This document shows positions 17,183 through 27,464 of a stretch of 64,000 nucleotides of DNA, piece after piece (position 1 is the first letter of the stretch; each line of letters begins with the position of its first letter). Below the pieces are notes generated by a model. It saw only the letters and a program-made list of their open reading frames with translations. It did not search any database and was not told the DNA's origin. A program made the translations under genes and the position numbers. Origin of the DNA: Flavobacterium ginsenosidimutans (GTDB lineage Bacteria; Bacteroidota; Bacteroidia; Flavobacteriales; Flavobacteriaceae); assembly GCF_003254625.1 (NCBI RefSeq), contig NZ_QJRJ01000081.1, positions 372,001 to 436,000 on the forward strand. The letters run 5' to 3'.

Positions 17183-19843
17183 ATGTTACAATTAAGAATG
17201 AGAAAAACGGCCATTATTTTTGTAATGGCTGTTGGTTTTTTAAACCAAACCCACGCCCAGAAAAAGTATCTGTATCAAGATGCGAAAGCGCCTGTTGAAG
17301 ACAGAGTAAAAGACTTGTTGAGCCGTATGACGCTTGAAGAAAAAGTGCGTCAGATGGATATGTATAGAGGAGATTTTTTTAAAGAGAAAGAAGATTTTGC
17401 TAAAGCTAAATCGGCAGAAAAAATCGGGAAATTAGGAATTGGAGCTATTCATGATCTTTATCCGCGTTCAGCGAAAATGATTAATGATTTGCAAACCAAT
17501 GTAATCAAAGGAAACCGTTGGGGAATTCCGGCTTTGATTATGTGTGAAATGCTTCATGGTTATTTAGACGAAGGAAGTACCGCTTTCCCAATGAACATTG
17601 GACTTGGTGCAACTTGGGATACATCAGTTATTGACAAAGTTGGAAAAGTAATTGGTATGGAAGCTAGAGCGCATGGGGTTCATTTTGGATTTGGTCCAAA
17701 CTTAGATTTAGGGCGCGAACCAAGATGGGGACGTGTTGCTGAAACTTTTGGTGAAGATGCTTTCTTGAATAGCGAAATTGGTTTGGCTTTCATTAAAGGA
17801 CTACAAGGAGATGATTTAAAATCTGATCGTTCTATAATTGCAGAACCTAAACACTTTGCAGTTCACGGTATTCCACAAGCGGGAGGAAATTCTTCTCCAA
17901 TTTTGGTTGGAGAACGTTCAGCTCGCGAAGATCATTTACCTTCTTTCCAAAAGGCATTTACAAAAGGTGGAGCGTTGGGAACAATGTGTGCTTATTCTGA
18001 GTTAGACGGAATTCCTTGTGCAGCAAATCATTGGTTATTGACTGATGTTTTGAGAAATGAATGGGGTTTTAAAGGGCTTGTAGTTTCAGATTTAGGAGCT
18101 ATTAAATATATTCAGACAACTCACAAAGTTGCTGATTCTCCAAAAGATGCTATTAGAGAAGCTGTTTCAGCAGGTGTTGATATGCAGTTTTATGATTTTT
18201 CAAACGAATTCTGGCAAAATACAGTTATTGAATTGGTAAATGAAAAGAAATTGACAATGGAAAACATCGACCGTGCAGCGGGAGCAGTTTTGCGTTTGAA
18301 ATTCTTGTTAGGATTATTCGAAAATCCGTACACAGATAAAAATCTGATTAAAGAGCGTTTTCATACTCCAGAAAACCAGCAAGTTGCTTTAGAAGCGGCT
18401 CAAAAATCAATGGTTTTATTGAAAAATGATAACAATACTTTGCCTTTAAGTAAAAACTTGAAAAACATTGCGGTTATCGGACCAAATGCAAATGCTTCAA
18501 GATTGGGAGGTTATGCTCCTAAAAATAGTGTCGGAATGACGGTTTACGAAGGTGTTAAGGAATTGGTTGGAAAAACTGCGAATGTAGTTTATGAAGAAGG
18601 AGTTCCGTTAATTGTAAAAGGACAGATTATTCCATCTAAATATTTATTTACTCCAGACGAATCTCAAAACGGATTAAAAGGAGAATATTTCAATAACAGA
18701 AACTTAGAAGGAACCCCAGCATTGACACGTATTGACAGTCAGTTAGAGTTTGACTGGCCTTGGGCGCCAGGTGACGGTGTAAATGTGGATGATTTTTCTA
18801 TTAGATGGACAGGATTCTTAAAATCAGACCAAGCATTGGATGGCTGGTTAGGTTTAAGTTCTGATGACGGAATCAGAATGTATATCGATGATCAATTGGT
18901 AATTGACAACTGGACAAAAGGAGCAACAAGCATGGTTACAGTTCCAAAAAATATTGAAAAAGGTAAAAAATACAAAGTCCGCATTGAAATGTGGGAAGGA
19001 GGCTGGGGAGCCAGAGCGCATTTCCGTTGGAATTTAGAGAAAGTAAACTTACAGCCAGCAATCGACGCAGCTAAAAAAGCAGATGTTGCGATTGTAGTTT
19101 TAGGAGAATCTAACGAATTGGTAGAAGAAAACAGAGATGTTGCTTCTTTAGATTTATTCGGAATACAACAGCAATTGATAGAAGAGATTCAAAAAACAGG
19201 AACTCCAGTAGTTTGTGTGTTACTAAACGGTCGTCCGCTTTCTACAAACTGGATTGCAGAAAATATTCCTGCTGTTCTTGAAGGATGGTTCCCAGGAGAA
19301 TTAGGAGGAAGAGCAGTTGCTGATGTTTTATTTGGAGATTACAATCCAGGAGGAAGATTGCCAATTACAGTTCCAAAATCAGTTGGGCAGTTACCTATAT
19401 ATTATAATCAAAAACCATCTGCTATTCACAAATATGTAGCAGAAAGCGAACATCCTTTATATACTTTCGGTTACGGATTAAGTTATACGAAGTTTGAATA
19501 TTCTAATTTAAAGGTTAGTTCAAAAGAAATTAAACCAAACGGAGAACTTAAAGTTTCTGTTGATGTGAAAAACATTGGAAATTTAGATGGAGATGAAGTT
19601 GTACAATTATATGTAAATGATGTTTACAGTTCTGTTACGACTCCAGAGAAAACTTTAAGAGGTTTTAAAAGATTAAATATTAAAAAAGGAGAAACTAAAA
19701 ATGTTGAATTTACACTTACTAAAGACGAGCTAGGCCTTTATAATAGGGAGATGACGTTCGTTGTCGAGCCAGGAGACTTCGAAGTTATGGTGGGCGGAAA
19801 CTCTACTGATTTGCAAAAAACGACATTTAAGGTTTCTAACTAA
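17183..19843 (+). CDS. GH3 beta-glycosidase with inserted PA14 domain
   Basis: Family GH3 exo-beta-glycosidase, 886 aa, signal peptide ending NQTHAQ; a second ATG at 17198 is possible. The GH3 N-domain carries the nucleophile Asp303 in GLVVSDLGAIK. The C-domain is interrupted by a PA14 domain (about 490-630, with EYFNNRNLEG and DDGIRMYIDDQLVIDNW), and a fibronectin-III-like domain ends the protein (about 780-886). This is the BglX-like layout. In this locus it could act on beta-glucosides or beta-N-acetylglucosaminides; specificity is not decidable. Two hairpins follow its stop, closing the glycosidase transcript. Confidence 0.93.
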   Translation: MLQLRMRKTAIIFVMAVGFLNQTHAQKKYLYQDAKAPVEDRVKDLLSRMTLEEKVRQMDMYRGDFFKEKEDFAKAKSAEKIGKLGIGAIHDLYPRSAKMINDLQTNVIKGNRWGIPALIMCEMLHGYLDEGSTAFPMNIGLGATWDTSVIDKVGKVIGMEARAHGVHFGFGPNLDLGREPRWGRVAETFGEDAFLNSEIGLAFIKGLQGDDLKSDRSIIAEPKHFAVHGIPQAGGNSSPILVGERSAREDHLPSFQKAFTKGGALGTMCAYSELDGIPCAANHWLLTDVLRNEWGFKGLVVSDLGAIKYIQTTHKVADSPKDAIREAVSAGVDMQFYDFSNEFWQNTVIELVNEKKLTMENIDRAAGAVLRLKFLLGLFENPYTDKNLIKERFHTPENQQVALEAAQKSMVLLKNDNNTLPLSKNLKNIAVIGPNANASRLGGYAPKNSVGMTVYEGVKELVGKTANVVYEEGVPLIVKGQIIPSKYLFTPDESQNGLKGEYFNNRNLEGTPALTRIDSQLEFDWPWAPGDGVNVDDFSIRWTGFLKSDQALDGWLGLSSDDGIRMYIDDQLVIDNWTKGATSMVTVPKNIEKGKKYKVRIEMWEGGWGARAHFRWNLEKVNLQPAIDAAKKADVAIVVLGESNELVEENRDVASLDLFGIQQQLIEEIQKTGTPVVCVLLNGRPLSTNWIAENIPAVLEGWFPGELGGRAVADVLFGDYNPGGRLPITVPKSVGQLPIYYNQKPSAIHKYVAESEHPLYTFGYGLSYTKFEYSNLKVSSKEIKPNGELKVSVDVKNIGNLDGDEVVQLYVNDVYSSVTTPEKTLRGFKRLNIKKGETKNVEFTLTKDELGLYNREMTFVVEPGDFEVMVGGNSTDLQKTTFKVSN

Positions 19844-19902
19844 AAAACGTTAAACACAGAATAATTTTGAACGTTTTTTAGTTAAAAAAAAGAATACAAT
19901 TA

Positions 19903-19945
19903 AAAAAGGCCAAAATCTATTAGATTAATAGATTTTGGCCTTTAA
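19903..19945 (+). terminator. Strong hairpin terminator after GH3
   Basis: Arms beginning AAAGGCCAAAATCTATTA (19905) and ending AGATTTTGGCCTTT (19943) form an 18-bp stem with A-rich and T-rich flanks. A second weaker hairpin (AAAAAACGTT with AACGTTTTTT) lies just before, from about 19843 to 19879. Together they isolate the glycosidase genes from susC. Confidence 0.85.
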
Positions 19946-19970
19946 AATAAGGCAGAGTTTGATTACAAAT

Positions 19971-19982
19971 GAAAACGTTTTC
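19971..19982. promoter_or_regulatory. LacI-type operator palindrome upstream of susC
   Basis: The perfect 12-bp palindrome GAAAACGTTTTC with a central CG has the shape of LacI-family operators. It lies 124 bases before the susC start, with no other feature nearby to explain it. No regulator gene lies in the locus, so one would have to act from elsewhere. Confidence 0.5.
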
Positions 19983-20105
19983 TTTCAATAATTGGCGAAA
20001 CTTTCACCAACACCTTTTGAAAATTGTCATTTGTCGAAATAATGATTCGTTAACAAAATGTATTCTTAAATTTAACATGTTATTAACTCTAAAAAAACAA
20101 CTAAT

Positions 20106-23100
20106 ATGATTAAAAACGTACTAAAATTACTGTTGGTCATCTGCCTTTTTGGGTTTCAAAGCCTACAAGCACAGACTACAGTAAAAGGAACGATAACAGA
20201 TGCTGTTAGCGGAATTCCGATTCCTGGAGCAAATATTATTGTTAAAGGAACAAAGACGAGTGCTTCATCAGATTTTGATGGTAAATACAGCATTAATGTT
20301 CCAGGTCAATCAGCAGTTTTAGTTTTCACTTATGTGGGATCTGCTTCAAAAGAAGTTGCTGTTGGATCACAAACTACAATTAACGTATCTTTAGGTGCAG
20401 ACACGCAGCAATTAGGAGAGGTAGTAGTTACGGCTCTTGGTATTAAGAGAGAGAAAAAAGCTATTACTTATTCTGCACAAAACGTTTCAGTAGGTGAACT
20501 TTCTGAAGCAAGATCATTAAACGTTGCCAACTCTCTTTCTGGTAAAGTTGCTGGTCTTAACTTCTCTACTACTTCTAATGGTGTTGGATCTTCTTCTAGA
20601 ATTACTTTAAGAGGTAACAGATCTCTTAACGGGAACAACCAGCCTCTTTATGTTGTAGATGGTGTGCCAATTAGTAACGGAACAACAACAACTAATCCTG
20701 ATATTGATACAGGAGGAACTACACAGCCTGATGGTATCTCTAACATTAACCCAGAAGATATTGCTTCGATGACTGTTCTTAAAGGACCATCTGCTGCAGC
20801 TCTTTATGGATCTAGAGCATCAAATGGTGTAATCGTAATTACAACTAAATCTGGTAAAGCTGGAAAAACTTCAGTTTCGTTATCATCTAATTTCATGGCT
20901 TCTTCTGCTTACAATTTGATGAACTTACAAAACGAGTATGGTCAAGGTACAAATGGTGTTTACGTTTCTAACTCAAGCTCAAGCTGGGGAGGAAAATTAG
21001 ACGGAAGTCAAGTATCAGCATGGCAATTAGTTCGTAACCCAAATTATGCTGGGCCAGCTACACAAAGCTATTCTGCACAACCAAACAACGTTATTGATTT
21101 CTACAAAACAGGTTATAACTTAGCAAACACTTTAACTGTTACAGCTGGTAACGAAAAAGCGCAAGGTTATTTCTCTTATACTAACACACGTGCTGAAGGT
21201 ATTGTTGGAGGAAACCAAATGGACAGACACAATCTTAACTTAAGATTGACTAGTAAAATTTCTGACAAATTAACTTTAGATGCTAAAACAAACTACATCG
21301 TTCAAGATATTAATAACATATTGAGAACTGGTGAAGAGTCTATTGGAACATCTGCTTATTTATTACCTCGTAGTATCGCTTATAACGATTACAAAGATTT
21401 CGAATATTTTGATGCTGCTGGACAAAGACAAGTAAACTACTTTCTTGATGAAACTGGAGCTCCAGGAGGAAACCCTTTCTGGTCTGCTTTAAGAGATGAT
21501 GCTCGTACAGATAAAAGAAACAGATTTATTGGTTTAGCGTCTCTTAAATATGAGTTTACAAAAACATTAAGCTTACAAGGTAGAGCTGGTTTAGACCAAA
21601 TGACAAATACAACTGTTAGAAACGGATATGCAACAAATGCTTTCAATAGTAATTTGGGATCATACAGAGAATCTTATGAGACAGTTAGCGAGTTAAACGT
21701 TGATGCTTTACTTGCGTATAGCGAAAAATTTGGAGATTTTTCTATTGGACTTAATGCTGGAGCAAGTTCATTGCAACAAAATAGTTCATCGTTAAATTCA
21801 GGTGGAGTTTTAAGTAAAAGAAACTTCTTTGCATTATCGAATGTTCAAACTCCAACATCTACTTCTACAGCTTCAGAGAAAAGAATTAACTCTGTTTATG
21901 GATTTGGACAAATTGGTTTCAGAAACTATTTATTCTTAGATTTAACAGCTAGAAATGACTGGTCTTCTACTTTACCAAATGATTATTTCTACCCATCTTT
22001 CGGACTTTCAGCAGTTATCTCTGATATGGTAACATTGCCAGAAGTAATCAGTTTTGCAAAATTAAGAGCTTCTTACGCACAAGTTGGTAACGATACAGAT
22101 CCTTATCAAACACAACAAAGATTTTCATACATCGGAGGTAACGGTGGTATGTTATATGGACAAAGCACAAAAGCTAATCCAAACTTGAAACCAGAGATTT
22201 CTTCTTCTTCTGAGTTTGGTGCTGATGTTAGATTTTTCAACAACCGTTTAGGTTTAGATTTCACATACTTTAAAACGTTAACTAACAACCAAATTTTCTA
22301 TATCAACACTCCTGAATCTTCTGGATATTCTAGAGCAATCGTAAACGGTGGAGATATTGAAAATAAAGGTATGGAGTTCACACTTACTGCAACTCCAATT
22401 CAAACACAAAACTTTACTTGGGATATTACAGCAAACTATGCTTCTTATAAGTCAAAAGTAAAGTCTATCTTTGAAGGACGTGATGAATTAGTAATTGGTG
22501 AAGGACGTTTAGTAAGAAGTAAAGTAGTTGTTGGTGGAGAATATGGTGATTTATACATCAAAGGTTTCCAAAGAAATGATGCAGGACAAATTTTAGTTAA
22601 CAGCGCTGGTATTCCTTTAGCTACAAATGGTTTTGATGTTCGTGCTGGTAACTTTAACCCAGATTGGACTGCAGGTTTCAAAAACAACTTCAAGTACAAA
22701 GATTTCTCTTTAAGCTTCCTTGTTGATTTCAGAATTGGTGGTGAGGTTATTTCATACACTCAAGCTAGACAAGCTGGTTTAGGGGTAAGCGACATTACGT
22801 TAGCTGGAAGAAATGGTGGAATTATTGTTGATGGTGTTGTTGATAACGGAAACGGAACTTATACTCAAAACACAACAAGTATTAATGCAGAGCAATATTG
22901 GACAGCAATCGGTCAAAGAACTCCAATTGCAGAACCATTCGTATATGATGCAACAAACATCAGATTAAGAGAGCTTGTATTTGGTTATTCATTGCCAAAA
23001 CGTTTATTAGGTAACTCAGGATTTAGCAGTATTGACTTCTCTTTAGTGGGTAGAAACTTATTCTTCTTCTTAAACAAAGCTAAGTATTTTGATCCAGAGG

Positions 23101-23192
23101 CTGGAGCAGGTACAGGAAACTTACAGGGGATAGAATCTTTCAACATTCCTTCAACGAGAGATTATGGAGTTAATGTTAAATTCGGATTTTAA
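20106..23192 (+). CDS. SusC-like TonB-dependent outer-membrane transporter
   Basis: SusC/RagA-family outer-membrane receptor, 1028 aa. A Sec signal ending SLQAQ is followed by a carboxypeptidase-regulatory-like domain (about 24-100), the TonB box/plug with SLSGKVAGLNFSTT and LYVVDGVPISNGT, the ALYGSRASNGVIVITTKSG segment, then the 22-strand barrel, ending in an aromatic residue (KFGF). There is no STN domain, so it is not itself a sigma/anti-sigma signalling receptor. It pairs with the SusD gene 17 bp downstream and would import oligosaccharides released at the surface. Confidence 0.96.
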   Translation: MIKNVLKLLLVICLFGFQSLQAQTTVKGTITDAVSGIPIPGANIIVKGTKTSASSDFDGKYSINVPGQSAVLVFTYVGSASKEVAVGSQTTINVSLGADTQQLGEVVVTALGIKREKKAITYSAQNVSVGELSEARSLNVANSLSGKVAGLNFSTTSNGVGSSSRITLRGNRSLNGNNQPLYVVDGVPISNGTTTTNPDIDTGGTTQPDGISNINPEDIASMTVLKGPSAAALYGSRASNGVIVITTKSGKAGKTSVSLSSNFMASSAYNLMNLQNEYGQGTNGVYVSNSSSSWGGKLDGSQVSAWQLVRNPNYAGPATQSYSAQPNNVIDFYKTGYNLANTLTVTAGNEKAQGYFSYTNTRAEGIVGGNQMDRHNLNLRLTSKISDKLTLDAKTNYIVQDINNILRTGEESIGTSAYLLPRSIAYNDYKDFEYFDAAGQRQVNYFLDETGAPGGNPFWSALRDDARTDKRNRFIGLASLKYEFTKTLSLQGRAGLDQMTNTTVRNGYATNAFNSNLGSYRESYETVSELNVDALLAYSEKFGDFSIGLNAGASSLQQNSSSLNSGGVLSKRNFFALSNVQTPTSTSTASEKRINSVYGFGQIGFRNYLFLDLTARNDWSSTLPNDYFYPSFGLSAVISDMVTLPEVISFAKLRASYAQVGNDTDPYQTQQRFSYIGGNGGMLYGQSTKANPNLKPEISSSSEFGADVRFFNNRLGLDFTYFKTLTNNQIFYINTPESSGYSRAIVNGGDIENKGMEFTLTATPIQTQNFTWDITANYASYKSKVKSIFEGRDELVIGEGRLVRSKVVVGGEYGDLYIKGFQRNDAGQILVNSAGIPLATNGFDVRAGNFNPDWTAGFKNNFKYKDFSLSFLVDFRIGGEVISYTQARQAGLGVSDITLAGRNGGIIVDGVVDNGNGTYTQNTTSINAEQYWTAIGQRTPIAEPFVYDATNIRLRELVFGYSLPKRLLGNSGFSSIDFSLVGRNLFFFLNKAKYFDPEAGAGTGNLQGIESFNIPSTRDYGVNVKFGF

Positions 23193-23209
23193 TTAAAAAA
23201 AGAGATATC

Positions 23210-24799
23210 ATGAAATATAGTTTTAAAATAAAAACACTAGGAGTTGCTCTAGCAATGCTATCTACTTTTTCTAGTTGTACAAAAGATTTCGACGAAATAA
23301 ATACGGATCCAAATTCTCTTACAGAGAGTCAATTAGATCCAACCCTTGCAGGACCAGCATTTGCATCTGCACTTTATGCAGGTATCCACAACGGTTCTTA
23401 CTCGTCACCTAGTGGTATTGATGACCAAGGTACTTGGGGTATTGCAACAGGTATTTTGTCTTCAACTTTTATTCACTACTTAAACTGTGGATATGGAACT
23501 GAAAGAAATGCTTTCGTTAACGGATACGAAGGTAGAGGATGGACAAGATTTTATACAGTTGCTGCACCAGCATTAACAAATGCTATTAAAGCTTCTGAAG
23601 GAAATGCTGAAGCATTAGCAGTTTTAAAAATCTGGAAAGTTTTCATGTACAACCAAATGGTTGATGCTTACGGACCAATTCCTTACACTCAAGCAGGTAA
23701 TGGTTCAGATAAAGTTCCTTACGACAGTGTAGAATCTATCTATGAAGATTTCTTTAAATTATTAGACGAAGCTAATGCTACATTGTCTTCTACTTCAACA
23801 ACTACAGTTGCATCTCTTTCTCCAAATGATAGAGTTTATGCTGGAAGCGTTGATAAATGGAGAATTTTTGGAAACAGTATGAGATTGCGTTTAGCTTTAA
23901 GAATTTCTGATAAAGATGCTGCTAAAGCAAAAACTCAAGCAGAGGCTGCTGTTGCTGCTGGAGTTATGCAAACAAACGATCAAAGCGCATTCTTTAAAGC
24001 AAGTAACATTACTCCAAACAACTTAAACATGATTGTTAACAGCTGGGGTTATGTTATGACAGCTTCTATGGAAAGTATCTTAGTAGGATACAATGATCCA
24101 CGTTTATCAAAATGGTTTGCCCCAATCGATACTGGAGTTTATAGAGGAAACCCTGTTGGAGGTTTAGAAGATCAATTTGGAACTACTAAATTCTCTGCTT
24201 TTAACAATGAAGTTTTAGGAAATGGTGCAGCTAATAACCTTAGTGAATCTAAAAACATTGAAATCTTAATGGCTTCTGAAAACTACTTAAGTAGAGCAGA
24301 AGGAGCTTTAAATGGATGGAACATGGGCGGAGATGCTAAAACTTTGTATGAAACAGGTATTAGATTATCTCTTGCACAATGGGGAATCACTGATACTGCT
24401 ACAGTTAATGCATATATCAATGGAGTAACTTTGCCAACATTACCAAACATTTTAACATTATACCCAACTTTAGATTTACAAGATATTCCAGTTAAATTGC
24501 CAGTTGCTTGGTCTGCATCTACTGCTGATCAAAGAACTCAAATTGCAGTTCAAAAATACTTAGCAATTTTCCCAGAATCTTGGGAAGCTTGGGCAGATTT
24601 ACGTAGAAGCGATGCTAAAGTAATCTATCCAGTTTTAAATACTGATAACCCAGATGCTGGAGTTGGTAAATCTTTGATGAAAAGAATTATTTACACTACA
24701 AACGAGTACTCAGCAAACAAAGCAGCTGTTGAAGACGGAGTTTCTAAATTAGGAGGTCCAGATTCAGGTGGAACTAGACTTTGGTGGGACACAAAATAA
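23210..24799 (+). CDS. SusD/RagB-family surface glycan-binding lipoprotein
   Basis: SusD-like lipoprotein of 529 aa, lipobox ending FSSC (Cys23). The early CTKDFDEINTDPNSLT segment is typical of this branch, as is the tetratricopeptide-like helical body with WKVFMYNQMVDAYGPIPYTQA and the late SWEAWADLRRSD. It forms the lid of the preceding SusC. Glycan specificity cannot be read. A perfect-stem terminator follows 44 bases after the stop, so susCD forms its own unit. Confidence 0.96.
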   Translation: MKYSFKIKTLGVALAMLSTFSSCTKDFDEINTDPNSLTESQLDPTLAGPAFASALYAGIHNGSYSSPSGIDDQGTWGIATGILSSTFIHYLNCGYGTERNAFVNGYEGRGWTRFYTVAAPALTNAIKASEGNAEALAVLKIWKVFMYNQMVDAYGPIPYTQAGNGSDKVPYDSVESIYEDFFKLLDEANATLSSTSTTTVASLSPNDRVYAGSVDKWRIFGNSMRLRLALRISDKDAAKAKTQAEAAVAAGVMQTNDQSAFFKASNITPNNLNMIVNSWGYVMTASMESILVGYNDPRLSKWFAPIDTGVYRGNPVGGLEDQFGTTKFSAFNNEVLGNGAANNLSESKNIEILMASENYLSRAEGALNGWNMGGDAKTLYETGIRLSLAQWGITDTATVNAYINGVTLPTLPNILTLYPTLDLQDIPVKLPVAWSASTADQRTQIAVQKYLAIFPESWEAWADLRRSDAKVIYPVLNTDNPDAGVGKSLMKRIIYTTNEYSANKAAVEDGVSKLGGPDSGGTRLWWDTK

Positions 24800-24843
24800 T
24801 TAATTTGGTGAGTAATGATCGACACAATCCTTACTTAAAACGC

Positions 24844-24875
24844 AAAAGGAGAGGTAACTCTCCTTTTGTTTTATT
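24844..24875 (+). terminator. Rho-independent terminator after susD
   Basis: A perfect 10-bp stem, AAAAGGAGAG and CTCTCCTTTT, with a four-base loop GTAA is followed by GTTTTATT. Confidence 0.88.
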
Positions 24876-24980
24876 ACAATGTCAGTATTTCTGATAATAT
24901 TATGCTCTTTTAACTAAATGATGATTTTCTCCAATTTAATAAATCATCAAAACCACAAAAAACATTAAATAAAATAAAGA

Positions 24981-26315
24981 ATGGTTAACGCAAATACCAC
25001 TAACTCCTCACAAACCAAACCAAACTTATTACCAATATTAATAATCGCAAGTCTATTTTTCATTTTTGGATTCGTAACCTGGATCAATGGCGCTTTGATT
25101 CCGTTTATGAAAACCATTAACGAATTGACCTCTGCACAATCTCTATTAGTTGCTTCGGCATCTTATATTTCGTTTGTGGTTATGGCGCTTCCCGCATCTT
25201 ATATTTTAGCTAAAATCGGTTATAAAAAAGGAATGTCTTTAGGATTATTCATTATGGGATTTGGAGCTCTAATCTTCATTCCCGCTGCCGAAGCTAGAAC
25301 TTATTGGATGTTCTTAACTGGAATTTTTATTCAAGGAGCTGGAATGACTTTATTGCAAACCGCTTCCAATCCATATATTACTATTTTAGGACCTATCGAA
25401 AGTGCTGCAAAACGAATTTCTATTATGGGAATTTGTAATAAAATTGCAGGAGCTTTAGGTTCACTTATTTTCGGATCAATTTTATTATCTGGAATTGATG
25501 AAATTCAGGAAAAATTAAGTAAAGTCAGTGTTTCTGAAAAGAATATTTTATTGAATAATATGGCAGACAGTGTTGTAGTTCCTTATATTTCTATGGCTGT
25601 CGTTTTGTTTATTTTAGGAATATTAATTCGTAAAGCACCGCTTCCAAATGTAGAAGCAGCGCCAATAGAAGAAGCAAAAGATGGACAAACAGTAAAAACG
25701 AGTATTTTTCAGTTTCCGCATCTTTGGCTTGGAGTATTAACGTTGTTTATGTACGTTGGAGTAGAAGTAATTGCAGGTGACACCATTATCGCTTACGGAA
25801 TCGCTTTAGGATTTCCTGCTGCCGATGCTAAATTCTTTACCACTTTTACTTTATTAGCAATGGTGGCAACTTACGCTTTAGGAGCATTTTTAATTCCGAA
25901 ATATATTACACAAGCTTTAGCTTTAAGAGTTAGTGCAGTTTTAGGAATTATTTTGTCTTTCTGTATTGTATTTTCAACTGGATTTACGTCTGTTTTATTT
26001 GTTGCTGGTTTAGGAATCGCAAATGCTTTGGTTTGGCCAGCAGTTTGGCCACTTACACTAAATGGACTTGGAAAATTTACAAAAACTGGAGCAGCTTTAT
26101 TAGTAATGGCAATTTCAGGTGGAGCAGTTATTCCGCCATTGTATGGAAAATTCGTTGACGGTGCAAAAGCAGATTTAATTGCACAAGGAATTAGCGAAGT
26201 AAATGCCTCAGCAAGTGCATCAACAAAAGGATATTGGATTTTGCTTCCTTGCTATATCTTTATTTTATATTACGCAATTTCAGGACACAAAATAGGTTTG
26301 AAGAAGAGCGAATAG
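24981..26315 (+). CDS. FucP/NagP-type sugar:H+ symporter (MFS)
   Basis: Inner-membrane MFS permease of the fucose-galactose-hexose symporter group, 444 aa, about 12 hydrophobic segments. FGFVTWINGALIPFMK in TM1, SQTKPNLLPILIIASLFF before it, and GMTLLQTASNPYITILGP in TM4 are family signatures. Members carry L-fucose, glucose/galactose or N-acetylglucosamine (NagP). Given GH29, GH35 and GH20 nearby, fucose, galactose or GlcNAc are all plausible cargo. It follows a terminator, so it probably has its own promoter; none was identified with confidence. Confidence 0.92.
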   Translation: MVNANTTNSSQTKPNLLPILIIASLFFIFGFVTWINGALIPFMKTINELTSAQSLLVASASYISFVVMALPASYILAKIGYKKGMSLGLFIMGFGALIFIPAAEARTYWMFLTGIFIQGAGMTLLQTASNPYITILGPIESAAKRISIMGICNKIAGALGSLIFGSILLSGIDEIQEKLSKVSVSEKNILLNNMADSVVVPYISMAVVLFILGILIRKAPLPNVEAAPIEEAKDGQTVKTSIFQFPHLWLGVLTLFMYVGVEVIAGDTIIAYGIALGFPAADAKFFTTFTLLAMVATYALGAFLIPKYITQALALRVSAVLGIILSFCIVFSTGFTSVLFVAGLGIANALVWPAVWPLTLNGLGKFTKTGAALLVMAISGGAVIPPLYGKFVDGAKADLIAQGISEVNASASASTKGYWILLPCYIFILYYAISGHKIGLKKSE

Positions 26316-26392
26316 TAAAAAAATGTGAAATGTAAAAAGTGAATAATTTCACTTACAGCTATCATTTGACAGCTAATAATAAATACAATAAA

Positions 26393-27445
26393 ATGATATC
26401 AAAAACAAAATATACTGCAGTAGCTGTACTAGTGATTTTTCTTTTTTCGAATGGAATAAAAGCACAGATAAAAGCAGTAAATATTGAAAGCAGTTATATT
26501 GCAGATCCTCCAGTTACGACTAATAGTCACGCATCGACTTTGGTGGAATATAAACCAAACGAGATTTTAGCAGCTTGGTTTGGAGGAAAATATGAAGGCG
26601 CAAAAGATGTCGGAATTTATATTTCGGCTTATAAAGACAAAAAATGGTCTTCGCCTAAAAACTTAATTAAGCCTTTGATTAAAAACGGAGATACGCTTCC
26701 ATGTTGGAACCCAGTTTTGTTTAAAAGCAAAAGCGAGAATCTGTATTTATTTTACAAAATTGGTAAAAATCCGAGAGAATGGTTTGGCGCTATGATTGTT
26801 TCAAAAGATAATGGAACAACTTGGGGCGAACCAAAATATCTTCCAGACGGGATTTTAGGGCCAATTCGTAACAAACCTATCGAAACTACTCCAGGCGTAA
26901 TTTTATGCGGAAGCAGTACAGAAAGTGTAAATACAGACGAATGGCGCATACACGTAGAAGAATATACAGAAGCAACAGATTCTTGGAAGAAAATTGCGGT
27001 AGAAAACAATCAAAACTTAGATGTGATTCAGCCTACATTCTTAATTCATAGTTCAACTGATATCCAGATGTTGTCTCGAAGCAAACACAATAAAGTGGTA
27101 TCGAGCTGGTCTGGCGATAATGGAAAAAGTTGGATTAGAACTAACACTATAAATGTGGTCAATTCAAATTCAGGCATCGATGCTTTAACTGTAAATAAAA
27201 ATTTGTTTTTACTGGTAAATAATCCGCTGCCAATTGGAAAAGATTGGTTTAACGGACGAAACATTTTAGATGTCGAATATTCTAAAGATGGTCTAAATTG
27301 GACAAAATTATTTGATCTTGAAAAACAAGAAAAAGGAGAATTTAGCTATCCAGCCATAATTCAGACAACAGACAAGAAAATTCATGTTTTATATACTTAC
27401 GATAGAAAATATATTAAACATACCTCTTTTGAACTAAGCTTATAA
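26393..27445 (+). CDS. Sialidase-like (BNR_2) exported protein
   Basis: 350-aa beta-propeller of the BNR_2 type. I chose the ATG that gives a clean signal peptide (MISKTKYTAVAVLVIFLFSNGIKAQ) over an upstream GTG at 26339. Asp-box-like repeats SKDNGTTW, SGDNGKSW and SKDGLNW are visible, and SHASTLVEYKPNEILAAWFGG is the usual N-terminal blade of this family. The classic YRIP motif of GH33 sialidases is not present, so it may hydrolyse another sugar cap rather than sialic acid. Location in the locus supports a glycan-trimming role. Confidence 0.78.
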   Translation: MISKTKYTAVAVLVIFLFSNGIKAQIKAVNIESSYIADPPVTTNSHASTLVEYKPNEILAAWFGGKYEGAKDVGIYISAYKDKKWSSPKNLIKPLIKNGDTLPCWNPVLFKSKSENLYLFYKIGKNPREWFGAMIVSKDNGTTWGEPKYLPDGILGPIRNKPIETTPGVILCGSSTESVNTDEWRIHVEEYTEATDSWKKIAVENNQNLDVIQPTFLIHSSTDIQMLSRSKHNKVVSSWSGDNGKSWIRTNTINVVNSNSGIDALTVNKNLFLLVNNPLPIGKDWFNGRNILDVEYSKDGLNWTKLFDLEKQEKGEFSYPAIIQTTDKKIHVLYTYDRKYIKHTSFELSL

Positions 27446-27464
27446 TTTTAGATAAGAACAAAAT

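Noticed and set aside
26339..26392. GTG start for the sialidase-like gene
   Set aside because: The ATG at 26393 gives a standard signal peptide; the upstream residues would spoil it.
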